This document shows, in pieces, positions 6,830-13,863 of a DNA stretch of 23,125 nt; the first letter of the stretch is position 1; each line of letters starts with the position of its first letter. The notes below the pieces were generated by a model. It had not been told where the DNA came from. It worked only from the letters and a program-made list of their open reading frames with translations, and ran no database searches. The translations under genes were made by a program, and so were the position numbers. The stretch is from an uncultured Oscillospiraceae bacterium (lineage in GTDB: Bacteria > Bacillota > Clostridia > Oscillospirales > Oscillospiraceae). The stretch covers positions 1 through 23,125 of the forward strand of contig CAJOIG010000003.1 in the NCBI GenBank assembly GCA_905234575.1, written 5' to 3'.

Positions 6830-7000
6830 TCACTCCTCGACGATGGCGCTCATGGGGCACTGCTCGGCGCAGGCGCCGCAGGACAGGCAGACGTCGGGAT
6901 CGATTACGTACTGGGTATCGCCCTGAGAAATGGCCTCGGCCGGGCACTGATCTGCGCAGGAACCGCAGGAAATGCAGGCGTCGGTGATACGGTAAGCCAT
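6830..7000 (-). CDS. 2[4Fe-4S] ferredoxin
   Basis: A 56-residue protein with two CxxCxxCxxxCP clusters: CISCGSCADQCP and CLSCGACAEQCP. Each would bind one [4Fe-4S] cluster, as in clostridial ferredoxins, the soluble low-potential electron carriers of anaerobes. The start at 7000 (MAYRITDAC) is fixed by AGGAGGT six bases upstream; an in-frame ATG at 7036 has no such site and gives an atypical N-terminus. It stands alone apart from the downstream methyltransferase gene, as is common for the housekeeping ferredoxin. No partner oxidoreductase is adjacent. Confidence 0.95.
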   Translation of the reverse strand: MAYRITDACISCGSCADQCPAEAISQGDTQYVIDPDVCLSCGACAEQCPMSAIVEE

Positions 7001-7034
7001 GGTTGTACCTCCTATATGGTTTATTGACAAAAAC

Positions 7035-7062
7035 ATATTAACACAATTTTTTGAAAAAGCAA
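7035..7062 (-). promoter_or_regulatory. Possible promoter for the ferredoxin gene
   Basis: On the minus strand, TTGCTT (7062-7057), 16-base spacer, TAATAT (7040-7035), about 35 bases before the ferredoxin ATG in an AT-rich stretch that contrasts with its surroundings. Both boxes are imperfect. Confidence 0.4.
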
Positions 7063-7096
7063 CAGGTTCTTGTTCTTTTCTTATCGGGCATCGGGC

Positions 7097-7102
7097 TATA
7101 AT
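7097..7102 (+). promoter_or_regulatory. Candidate -10 box for the clp ATPase gene
   Basis: A perfect TATAAT ends 17 bases before the ATG at 7120, but no good -35 box is found 16-19 bases upstream (TTGTTC at 7070-7075 would need a 21-base spacer). If used, the message would begin at or near its GGAGG (7109-7113). Confidence 0.35.
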
Positions 7103-7119
7103 CCACTCGGAGGGATCGA

Positions 7120-9408
7120 ATGAAGAGCAAGGAACGATTTACCCGGCGGGCAGAGCTCGCCATCGAAAAAGCGTGGGGCGCCGCGGCGGAGCTTGGGCAC
7201 AGCTATGTCGGCACGGAACATCTGCTGCTCGGCCTTATGGGAGAGAGCGATGGCCTCGCTGCGCGGGTCTTGGTCCGGGCCGGACTCTCGGAGGACGTGC
7301 TGCGGGAGCTGACGATCACGGCCGTGGGGCGCGGCGCTTCCGGGCCTCCGGCCCACGGCCTCAGCGACATGGCCAGACGCAGCGTAGAGCTCGCGGTCGC
7401 CGACGCGGAAAAGTTGGGCCACGGGTTTGTGGGCACGGAGCATCTTCTTCTCGGGATCCTGCGTCAGCCGGACTGCGCGGGCGTTCGGGTGCTGAAGGAG
7501 GCGGGTCGGGACCCGGACCGGCTCATCACGGATATTCTGGACCTGTTCGGCGGCGCGGGTAAGCCCGCCGTATCGGAGCCGTCCGCGAAGCCGGCGCCGC
7601 GGCGCAGTGAGACGAAAACGCTGGATCAGTACAGCCGGGATCTGACGATGCTGGCGCTGCGGGGCGAGCTCGATCCCGTGATCGGACGGGATCGGGAGCT
7701 GCGAAGGGTCCTTCGCATCCTGTCCCGCCGGACGAAGAACAACCCCGTTCTCATCGGGGAACCAGGCGTGGGAAAGACGGCCGTGGCCGAGGCGCTTGCC
7801 CAGCGAATGGCGTCCGGCTCGGTGCCGCTGGAGCTTGCCGGAAAGCGGCTGGTGGCGCTGGACATCCCCGCAATGCTGGCGGGAACAAAATACCGCGGCG
7901 ACTTCGAGGAGCGCCTCAAGACCGTGCTTCGGGAGCTGCAGCGGGCGGAGGACGTCATCCTGTTCGTGGATGAGATCCACACCATCATGGGCGCGGGCGC
8001 GGCGGAGGGGGCCATCGACGCGGCGAACATCCTGAAACCGGCCCTTGGCCGCGGCCTCATCCAACTTCTCGGCGCGACGACGCAGGAGGAGTATCGGCGT
8101 CACATTGAAAAGGACGCCGCGCTCGAACGCCGGTTCCAGCCCGTCCTGGTGGAGGAACCGGATAAGGACGAGGCTGTCCGGATCCTGACCGGTCTGCGGG
8201 GACGATACGAGGGACATCACCGTCTTGTCATCACGGACGAGGCTGTACGTGCGGCGGTGGAGCTGTCCGGGCGCTATCTGCCGGAGCGGTTCTGGCCAGA
8301 TAAGGCCATCGACCTATTGGACGAGGCGGCGAGCCTTGCGCGGATGGACGCGGCGGAGGAGGGAGAGGCGCTGTCGAATCTTCGCGTTCGGACGGAGGAC
8401 GTGGCCGCGGTGGTGTCTAGCTGGACGGGGATCCCTGTGGAAACGCTGACCCGCAGCGAACGGGAGCGACTTGCGCGGCTGGAGGAGATCCTGCATCGAC
8501 GGGTGATCGGACAGGACGCGGCCGTGTCCGCCGTGTGCCGGGCGATCCGTCTCGGCCGTCTGGGACTCAGCGATCCCGGACGACCCGTGGGAAGCTTTCT
8601 GTTTCTCGGGCCGACGGGCGTGGGAAAGACCGAGCTCTGCCGCGCGCTCGCGGAGGCGGTCTACGGCGATGAGAACGCGCTCATCCGGGTGGATATGTCG
8701 GAGTATATGGAGCCGCATTCGGTCTCGCGGCTCATCGGCGCGCCGCCGGGCTACGTCGGGCATGAGGAGGGCGGCTTCCTGACGGATCGGGTCCGCCGCC
8801 GTCCCTGGAGTGTCGTTCTGCTCGACGAGGTCGAAAAGGCCCATGCGGATGTACTCAACCTCCTGCTTCAGATCCTGGACGACGGCGTGCTTACCGACGC
8901 CAATTCCCGCCGGACGGACTTTCGGAACACCGTGATCGTCATGACCTCGAACGCCGGCGGCGCGCTGGCGGGCGTGACCCGATCCATCGGTTTTAGCGGA
9001 GGCAGGGAGGACCGCTATGAAGCCCTCCGGACCCGGACGCTGGACGAGGCGGCGCGCGTTTTTCGTCCGGAGCTTCTGAACCGGGTGGATGAGATCATCG
9101 TCTTTCGTCCTCTGGAACCGGAAGAGCTTGAGAGGATCGCCGAGGGGCTTTTGGAGGCGGTAGCCGCAAGGCTGCGGGCAAGGGGCGTGGAGCTCGCCGC
9201 AGCGCCGGAGGCGGTGACGCGTCTCGCGGCGGAGGGGTATGATCCGAAATACGGCGCGCGTCCCCTGCGGCGGCGGATCCGTACGCTGGTGGAGGACCGT
9301 CTTGCGGACCTGTTCCTGCGGGGAGAGCTGGCGGAAGGGGACCGCGTTCGGCTGGCGATGCGGGAGGACCTTCTTACCGTGGAAAAGGTTGACGAGGCAG
9401 TCGTCTGA
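7120..9408 (+). CDS. clpC: ClpC/ClpA-type AAA+ ATPase with a very short middle region
   Basis: A 762-residue class I Clp ATPase that unfolds proteins for ClpP. The N-domain has the usual two repeats (GHSYVGTEHLLLGLM and GHGFVGTEHLLLGIL). AAA-1 has Walker A GEPGVGKT (about 213-220) and Walker B ILFVDEIHT (about 280). AAA-2 has Walker A GPTGVGKT (about 497-504) and Walker B VVLLDEVEKAH (about 564). The IGF loop that docks ClpP is present (SIGFSGG, about 622), so it should work with a protease. Typical ClpC is about 810 residues, with a coiled-coil (UVR) middle domain between the AAA modules that binds MecA/McsB adaptors. Here that position holds only about 15 residues (MDAAEEGEALSNLRV, about 408-422), so adaptor control by that route should be missing. 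No ctsR, mcsA or mcsB genes adjoin it. GGAGG precedes the ATG by six bases. Confidence 0.93.
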   Translation: MKSKERFTRRAELAIEKAWGAAAELGHSYVGTEHLLLGLMGESDGLAARVLVRAGLSEDVLRELTITAVGRGASGPPAHGLSDMARRSVELAVADAEKLGHGFVGTEHLLLGILRQPDCAGVRVLKEAGRDPDRLITDILDLFGGAGKPAVSEPSAKPAPRRSETKTLDQYSRDLTMLALRGELDPVIGRDRELRRVLRILSRRTKNNPVLIGEPGVGKTAVAEALAQRMASGSVPLELAGKRLVALDIPAMLAGTKYRGDFEERLKTVLRELQRAEDVILFVDEIHTIMGAGAAEGAIDAANILKPALGRGLIQLLGATTQEEYRRHIEKDAALERRFQPVLVEEPDKDEAVRILTGLRGRYEGHHRLVITDEAVRAAVELSGRYLPERFWPDKAIDLLDEAASLARMDAAEEGEALSNLRVRTEDVAAVVSSWTGIPVETLTRSERERLARLEEILHRRVIGQDAAVSAVCRAIRLGRLGLSDPGRPVGSFLFLGPTGVGKTELCRALAEAVYGDENALIRVDMSEYMEPHSVSRLIGAPPGYVGHEEGGFLTDRVRRRPWSVVLLDEVEKAHADVLNLLLQILDDGVLTDANSRRTDFRNTVIVMTSNAGGALAGVTRSIGFSGGREDRYEALRTRTLDEAARVFRPELLNRVDEIIVFRPLEPEELERIAEGLLEAVAARLRARGVELAAAPEAVTRLAAEGYDPKYGARPLRRRIRTLVEDRLADLFLRGELAEGDRVRLAMREDLLTVEKVDEAVV

Positions 9409-9418
9409 ATGCTATAAT
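9389..9418 (+). promoter_or_regulatory. Promoter inside the 3' end of the clp gene
   Basis: TTGACG (9389-9394), 18-base spacer, TATAAT (9413-9418). The -35 lies in clp coding sequence and the -10 just past its stop. Transcription would start near 9425, at the base of the following hairpin, and serve the thioesterase gene. Confidence 0.75.
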
Positions 9419-9425
9419 ACGAAAA

Positions 9426-9456
9426 AACGAGGCAGGATCCGCTGCCTCGTTCGTTT
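9426..9456 (+). terminator. Hairpin: clp terminator and 5' end of the thioesterase mRNA
   Basis: Ten-bp stem AACGAGGCAG / CTGCCTCGTT (9426-9435, 9442-9451) with a six-base loop, then CGTTTT. It can terminate clp transcripts. It also lies at the predicted +1 of the downstream promoter, where it would form a 5' stem-loop on the thioesterase message. Confidence 0.65.
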
Positions 9457-9472
9457 TGGAGGACCGTCGGCC

Positions 9473-9940
9473 ATGCTGGATATGGACGTTTTCAAGAGCT
9501 TTATGAACGAAGCGCCGGGGTTCAACCGGCACAACGGTATCCGCTTCACCGTGGTGGAGGAGGGGTACTGCGAGTGTGAGCTCGATATGACCCGGGAGAG
9601 CCTGAACCCCCAGGGTGTCGCCCACGGCAGCCTGCTTTTCGCCCTGTGCGACTGCGTGACGGGAATGGCCACGGCCACCACCGGCCGCAGCATGCTCACC
9701 CAGTCCGCGACGATCCACTACCTTCGGCCCGGCACGGGCGGCCGTCTCACGGCGAAGTCCCGTCTCATCAAAAACGGACGGCGCACGGCCCTGTGCACTG
9801 GCGAGGTGTTCGACGAGGCCGGAAATCTTCTGGTCACGAGCCAGTTCGAGGTGTTCTATACGAGCGATTCCCTGACCCTGCCGGAGCGCGGCGAGGACGG
9901 CGTATGGCGGCCTGTCGGCGGCGAAGGTCAGTGGACCTGA
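9473..9940 (+). CDS. PaaI-type hotdog-fold acyl-CoA thioesterase
   Basis: A 155-residue protein of the hotdog thioesterase family. The segment NPQGVAHGSLLFALCDCVTGMAT (45-67) carries the family HG motif at 51-52 and an Asp at 60 in the usual helix position. The short single-domain form fits PaaI-like enzymes that hydrolyse aryl- or acyl-CoA esters in the cytosol; the exact substrate cannot be read from sequence. GGAGG (9458-9462) lies ten bases before the ATG; an ATG three codons later is also possible. It has its own promoter. Its 3' end overlaps the convergent SpoIID-family gene by 13 bases. Confidence 0.88.
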   Translation: MLDMDVFKSFMNEAPGFNRHNGIRFTVVEEGYCECELDMTRESLNPQGVAHGSLLFALCDCVTGMATATTGRSMLTQSATIHYLRPGTGGRLTAKSRLIKNGRRTALCTGEVFDEAGNLLVTSQFEVFYTSDSLTLPERGEDGVWRPVGGEGQWT

Positions 9941-10866
9941 GGAGGTAAGAGCGTCAGCTCCGTCCCCGGGTAGTAGTGGGCGAGGATCTCCTCGTAACTC
10001 CAGCCGTCCGCTGCGAGCAGTCTTGCGCCCTCCTGGCTCATGCCGACGCCGTGTCCGTAGCCCCGGACGGTGAAGATAAACGCGCCGTCCGCGTATCTCA
10101 CGGTGAAATCCGTGCTCCGCAGGCCGAGCGCCCGGCGCACGAACCCGCCGGAGAGGCTCTGTCCGCCCACGCGCAGATACCGGACGCGTCCGGCGTCGTC
10201 GAGCTCGGAGCCCTCCAGCCAGGCTTCCGGCGGCGTATCCGCGGAAAGTCCCAGCCGCTCCGCCAGCTCCTCCGGGGAAAAGACCGCCTCGGACGCAAGT
10301 CCCGGCACCGTTTCCGCCGTCTCGGGAGTCTCCACCGCCACAAGATACGGCAGCGGAGCCCAGACGGCGGCGCTGTCCTCCGTCTGTCCATCGGAGCTTG
10401 CGTGGAAGGCGGCCAGGATGAGCTCGCCTCCGTAGGTGAGGACCTGTCCGTCCGTGGCGGTCACGGCTGCACGGACCGCGGCGAGATCGGCGTCATAATC
10501 GCTGCCCCATCGATCGCGCAGCTCGGCCTCGGATAGATAGGCGAGACAGCAGGCGCTGTCCGTGCAGACGTTCGCGCCGGAGTGCCTGTCCGACGCGAGG
10601 ATATACGTTCGCGCGGCGACCGCCTGGGCCTTGAGCGCCTCGGGACCGTAGGATACCGGTATCTCCGCCGCCACGACGTACGGCAGGTAGTCTGCCGCGG
10701 TCGTCTCGACGATGCCGCCGTCCGTCTGGATGTACAGCGTCGTGCGCTCATCGATCAGGGCCTCCGCGGGCGTTGGCGCGGCATAGCGGAACAGGAGCAC
10801 CAGCGCGGCAAAGACGGCGCTCCACAGGGTAAGGGAACGAATAACACGGGAGGCGGATCGTCTCAT
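9928..10866 (-). CDS. spoIID: SpoIID/LytB-family protein (stage II sporulation lytic transglycosylase)
   Basis: A 312-residue protein with an N-terminal membrane anchor (about 11-29) and a SpoIID domain. The core VVAAEIPVSYGPEALKAQAVAARTY (64-88) contains the conserved catalytic-type Glu68. CTDSACC (101-107) matches the Cys-rich stretch linked to zinc binding in SpoIID. The C-terminal signature GYGHGVGMSQEGA is intact. SpoIID cleaves glycan strands during forespore engulfment; relatives (LytB) enhance amidases. Size and features fit true SpoIID, but the spoIIR/spoIIQ neighbourhood is absent, so a LytB-type paralogue is possible. The start at 10866 follows AGGAGTGG; the frame stays open much further upstream but runs antisense to the membrane-protein gene and was cut. 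No sigma-E-like promoter was recognised. Confidence 0.88.
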   Translation of the reverse strand: MRRSASRVIRSLTLWSAVFAALVLLFRYAAPTPAEALIDERTTLYIQTDGGIVETTAADYLPYVVAAEIPVSYGPEALKAQAVAARTYILASDRHSGANVCTDSACCLAYLSEAELRDRWGSDYDADLAAVRAAVTATDGQVLTYGGELILAAFHASSDGQTEDSAAVWAPLPYLVAVETPETAETVPGLASEAVFSPEELAERLGLSADTPPEAWLEGSELDDAGRVRYLRVGGQSLSGGFVRRALGLRSTDFTVRYADGAFIFTVRGYGHGVGMSQEGARLLAADGWSYEEILAHYYPGTELTLLPPQVH

Positions 10867-10881
10867 TTTTCCACTCCTGTC

Positions 10882-10910
10882 TTGACGAGCATCGGCGTTG
10901 GGTTTAAAAT
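10882..10910 (+). promoter_or_regulatory. Promoter for the 8-TM membrane protein gene
   Basis: TTGACG (10882-10887), 17-base spacer, TAAAAT (10905-10910), 37 bases before the ATG at 10948, within the divergent gap to the SpoIID-family gene. Confidence 0.75.
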
Positions 10911-10947
10911 CGGGTACAGACGAGTGTATTTCGGAACGGAGATCATT

Positions 10948-11739
10948 ATGCAGAATGAAGCCTATAAACTGACGGGCGCCGTCGCAGTGACCAGCGCGCT
11001 CGGCTTTCTGCTCCGCTGGGTGCAGAATATCACGATCCTCGACCCGGAAACGGGGCTTGCCGAGAGCGGACGGAGCATCAGCTTCGTCGTCGCCGCTCTC
11101 ATCGTTCTGGTTGCGGCGGCCATCGGCGCGGCGGCCTATGCCGTTCGAAAGACAAAGGCGGCATCGGAACCGGAGAACGCCTTGGCGGGCAAGACCTTCC
11201 TGTACACGGCCCTCTGCGTCTTTCCGGGCGTGCTGTTTCTCGCGGCGGGTGCGCTGACGCTGGTCGGCTCCTGGCCGGAGGCGGAGATCCTGATCCGCCG
11301 AATCACCGGCGTGACGGCGTTGGCGGCGGGCGTCGGTTCCATCCTTCTGGCTTCTTCGCTCACAAAACCGGAGAAGGCTTCGGCGCGTCGTGTCTGCGTC
11401 GTCCTGCTCATCCTCTTTGCAGCTATGTGGCTCGTCGCGGAGTATAAGGCGATCTCCAGCGACCCGGTCACCTGGCGATTTGCTGTGGAGATCCTCGCGA
11501 TCTGCGCCGCGCTGCTCGCGTACTACTATGTGGCGGGCTACTTCTTCGGGGAACCGAATCCGCCGCTGGCGGTGTTCTTCTGCTTCTTCGGCGGCTTTCT
11601 GTGCGTCATGTCCGCGGTGGACGAGCACGCTCTGGCGGAGAGCCTGTGCTTCGCGGCGGCGGCGTTCCAGCTCTTTGTCTGGGGCTATGCCCTCGTGGCA
11701 AACCTTCGCCGCGTGGAGGAAGAGCTGCCGAAGGCATGA
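10948..11739 (+). CDS. Integral membrane protein, about eight helices, unknown function
   Basis: A 263-residue, very hydrophobic protein I do not recognise. Likely membrane segments lie around residues 8-25, 45-68, 85-107, 118-137, 150-166, 178-203, 208-228 and 233-255, separated by short loops with few charged residues. The conspicuous loop is YFFGEPNPP before helix 7. No catalytic or metal-binding motif is evident. GGAG (10938-10941) lies six bases from the ATG, and a good promoter precedes it; the longer open frame upstream crosses that promoter and was trimmed. The gene appears to be a single-gene unit: the next genes on the same strand have their own promoter 64 bases downstream. Confidence 0.8.
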   Translation: MQNEAYKLTGAVAVTSALGFLLRWVQNITILDPETGLAESGRSISFVVAALIVLVAAAIGAAAYAVRKTKAASEPENALAGKTFLYTALCVFPGVLFLAAGALTLVGSWPEAEILIRRITGVTALAAGVGSILLASSLTKPEKASARRVCVVLLILFAAMWLVAEYKAISSDPVTWRFAVEILAICAALLAYYYVAGYFFGEPNPPLAVFFCFFGGFLCVMSAVDEHALAESLCFAAAAFQLFVWGYALVANLRRVEEELPKA

Positions 11740-11802
11740 AGCCGCTGGAAGACCAAGCGGGGTTTATCCGCCTTTCGCGGGACTTCGTTATTTAGAAAAG
11801 AC

Positions 11803-11831
11803 TTGACGAAATCCTGCTCCCACATTATAAT
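11803..11831 (+). promoter_or_regulatory. Near-consensus promoter for the small membrane-protein pair
   Basis: TTGACG (11803-11808), exactly 17 bases, TATAAT (11826-11831): 11 of 12 consensus bases with ideal spacing, 40 bases before the ATG at 11872. One of the strongest-looking promoters in the window. Confidence 0.88.
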
Positions 11832-11871
11832 GTTAAGGAAATGTCAGAAACTCGAAGGAGGCTTTTGAATT

Positions 11872-12273
11872 ATGGCATGTTTTCTGGTACCCGGCGGTGA
11901 GGCCGTCGTTGCGACCATCGTTACGAAGATCATCGAGAAGAAAGAAAACCAGGTTCTGACGGTAAAGTCCGGCGAGAAGCTCGAGACTCCCGAGAAGCTT
12001 CCTTTTTCCCGCAAGCTGAAGTGGCTGACCAATCTCCTGTGGGGCGGCGCCGCTCTGCTGGCGTATGAGCATGTATGGCACGGCGAGGTCGAGCCCTGGT
12101 TCCCGTTCCTCACGGCGGCGGGCAATCCCGAGGACGCTGCGGAGATGCTTCACGAGATGGGCACGGCCGGCGTCGGCATGGCTCTGCTCATCACCCTGAT
12201 CTGGGTCGGCATGCTTGGCGTGGCGAAGGTCATCGAGAAGCGTCCGGAGACTCCGCGTCTGAAAGCGAAGTAA
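11872..12273 (+). CDS. Small membrane protein of unknown function (first of a pair)
   Basis: A 133-residue protein not recognised. The N-terminus (MACFLVPGGEAVVATIV) is mildly hydrophobic and followed by a charged stretch rich in Lys/Glu (about 22-50). Two membrane helices follow: about 53-69 (LLWGGAALLAYEHVW) and 97-119 (MALLITLIWVGMLGVAKVI), joined by a loop with WHGEVEPWFPF and several acidic residues. The last residues are basic. AAGGAGG sits ten bases from the ATG. With the near-consensus promoter this suggests high or constitutive expression. It ends 12 bases before the second small membrane-protein gene and the two share one terminator, so they are likely partners in one membrane complex (inference). 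Confidence 0.82.
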   Translation: MACFLVPGGEAVVATIVTKIIEKKENQVLTVKSGEKLETPEKLPFSRKLKWLTNLLWGGAALLAYEHVWHGEVEPWFPFLTAAGNPEDAAEMLHEMGTAGVGMALLITLIWVGMLGVAKVIEKRPETPRLKAK

Positions 12274-12285
12274 GGAGGGGGTTCC

Positions 12286-12603
12286 ATGACTCTTCTTACT
12301 ACGATCTTTGCCGCTGTCATCTGCACGGTGATCTGGTATAAGAGCGAATCCGCCCGCGAGCTGAAGGTCGGCGCGCTGTGTTGGATGTTCTGGGGCGCCT
12401 CCGCAATGTGGATGGTCGACGCGATCTTTGAGTATGCCGAGCTGCACGCGGAGTTCTTTACTCCTGCTGCGGAGGATATGCTGAACGACCTCTATCTCGG
12501 ACTGTCCGTGATCGCCTTCGCGCTCGTCATCTGGCTCGTCATCCTGCTCGTCAAGGATCCGAAGGGCGTCGTGAAAGCGGCTCTTACGAAGAAAAAGATT
12601 TGA
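12286..12603 (+). CDS. Small three-helix membrane protein of unknown function (second of a pair)
   Basis: A 105-residue protein not recognised. Membrane segments are about 1-18 (LLTTIFAAVICTVIW), 28-48 (VGALCWMFWGASAMWMVDAIF) and 72-90 (LGLSVIAFALVIWLVILLV), with an acidic loop (EYAELHAEFFTPAAED) between the second and third, and a basic tail (KAALTKKKI). A strong AAGGAGGGGG site lies a few bases from the ATG. It is co-transcribed with the gene ending at 12273 and followed by a strong terminator. The Trp/Met-rich middle helix is notable, but no functional motif is seen. Confidence 0.82.
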   Translation: MTLLTTIFAAVICTVIWYKSESARELKVGALCWMFWGASAMWMVDAIFEYAELHAEFFTPAAEDMLNDLYLGLSVIAFALVIWLVILLVKDPKGVVKAALTKKKI

Positions 12604-12616
12604 TCATTATGACAAG

Positions 12617-12645
12617 GCGGCTCCGCTTTGACGGAGCCGCTTTTT
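12617..12645 (+). terminator. Strong intrinsic terminator
   Basis: Perfect nine-bp stem GCGGCTCCG / CGGAGCCGC with loop CTTTGA, followed by five T, 14 bases after the stop at 12603. It closes the two-gene membrane-protein operon. Confidence 0.93.
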
Positions 12646-12677
12646 GAATCCGGTGAATCATCGGGGAGGCTGGAGCA

Positions 12678-13862
12678 TTGAAAACACTGTATCTTGAATG
12701 CGGTATGGGCGCGGCGGGCGATATGCTCACGGCGGCGCTGCTGGAGCTTCTGCCCGATCCGGATGCATTCATTGCGGAACTCAACGCACTCTCGATTCCC
12801 GGCGTTTCTTATGCGCGGGAACGCTCCGTCAAATGCGGCGTCGCGGGGACCCGGACAACGGTCCTCGTGCGCGGGGAGGAGGCGCATGAGCACACGCACG
12901 AGCCTGCGGCGGAGCACCATCACGACCACGCGACCATGGTGGGCATCCGGCACATTTTTTCCCATCTGCCCCTGTCGGCCCGGGTCCGGGAAAACGCCTT
13001 GTCCGTGTATGAGCGGATCGCGGAGGCGGAGGCCAGAGTTCACGGCGTTCCGATCACCGATATCCACTTCCATGAGGTGGGGACCATGGACGCCATCGCC
13101 GACGTTACGGCGGTCTGCCTGCTGATGGACCGTCTCGCGCCGGAGGAGGTCGTCGTTTCGCCGGTCCATGTGGGGAGCGGTGTGGTCCGCTGTGCTCATG
13201 GTCTCCTGCCGGTCCCGGCGCCGGCGACCGCGGAGCTCCTGAAGGGCGTGCCGATCTACGGCGGCTCCATCGACGGCGAGCTGTGTACGCCGACCGGCGC
13301 GGCGCTTTTGACGCATTTTGCCTCCCGGTTTGGCGATATGCCGAACATGGAGGTCGGCGCCATCGGCTATGGCATGGGGAAAAAGGATTTTCCGCGGGCC
13401 AACTGTGTCCGTGCCTTCCTCGGTCATACCCGGGGCGAGACCGACACGGTCGCCGTCCTCTCCTGCAACGTGGACGATATGACCGCGGAGGAGATCGGGT
13501 TTGCCACGGAGCGCCTTCTTGAGGCCGGCGCGCGGGAGGTCTATACCGTTCCCATCGGCATGAAAAAGAACCGTCCCGGCACGCTGCTCCGCGTCCTTTG
13601 CGATCCGGAGAGCCGGGAGAAGCTGATTCGCCTGATCTTTCGGCATACGACGACCATCGGGGTCCGTGAGCTGGCGATGGAGCGCTATATCCTGACCCGG
13701 GAGGTGGAGACGCGGCAGACGCCCTACGGTCCAGTGCGGATCAAACGCTCGTCCGGCTACGGCGTTTCCCGCGGCAAGGTCGAATACGAGGACCTGGCCC
13801 GGATCGCCCGGGAACGGGGTATCAGTCTGCGCGAAGCCAAAGCATTGCTGGAGGAACTCTGA
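12678..13862 (+). CDS. larC: LarC, nickel insertion protein of the nickel-pincer cofactor pathway
   Basis: A 394-residue LarC (DUF111) protein. LarC inserts nickel into the pyridinium-bisthiocarboxylate mononucleotide made by LarB and LarE, giving the cofactor of lactate racemase and related LarA enzymes. The N-terminus (TLYLECGMGAAGDMLTAALLELL) is the family signature. A metal-binding His-rich loop has seven His between residues 70 and 84. IHFHEVGTMDAIADV (about 108-122) and CNVDDMTAEEIGF are conserved blocks. It is one continuous frame, unlike Lactiplantibacillus plantarum, where LarC1/LarC2 are joined by a programmed frameshift. The TTG start is supported by GGGAGG eight bases upstream and by the family N-terminus. 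larA, larB and larE are not in the window. The next gene starts one base after its stop. Confidence 0.92.
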   Translation: MKTLYLECGMGAAGDMLTAALLELLPDPDAFIAELNALSIPGVSYARERSVKCGVAGTRTTVLVRGEEAHEHTHEPAAEHHHDHATMVGIRHIFSHLPLSARVRENALSVYERIAEAEARVHGVPITDIHFHEVGTMDAIADVTAVCLLMDRLAPEEVVVSPVHVGSGVVRCAHGLLPVPAPATAELLKGVPIYGGSIDGELCTPTGAALLTHFASRFGDMPNMEVGAIGYGMGKKDFPRANCVRAFLGHTRGETDTVAVLSCNVDDMTAEEIGFATERLLEAGAREVYTVPIGMKKNRPGTLLRVLCDPESREKLIRLIFRHTTTIGVRELAMERYILTREVETRQTPYGPVRIKRSSGYGVSRGKVEYEDLARIARERGISLREAKALLEEL

Positions 13863-13863
13863 C

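Noticed and set aside
7024..7029. Perfect TTGACA on the plus strand upstream of clp
   Set aside because: No acceptable -10 box lies 15-19 bases downstream; the sequence there is a poly-A/T patch and the site is more than 90 bases from the ATG.
10867..11628. N-terminal extension of the SpoIID-family frame
   Set aside because: The extension is antisense to the membrane-protein gene, is charge-rich without motifs, and the internal ATG at 10866 has a good Shine-Dalgarno followed by a membrane anchor.
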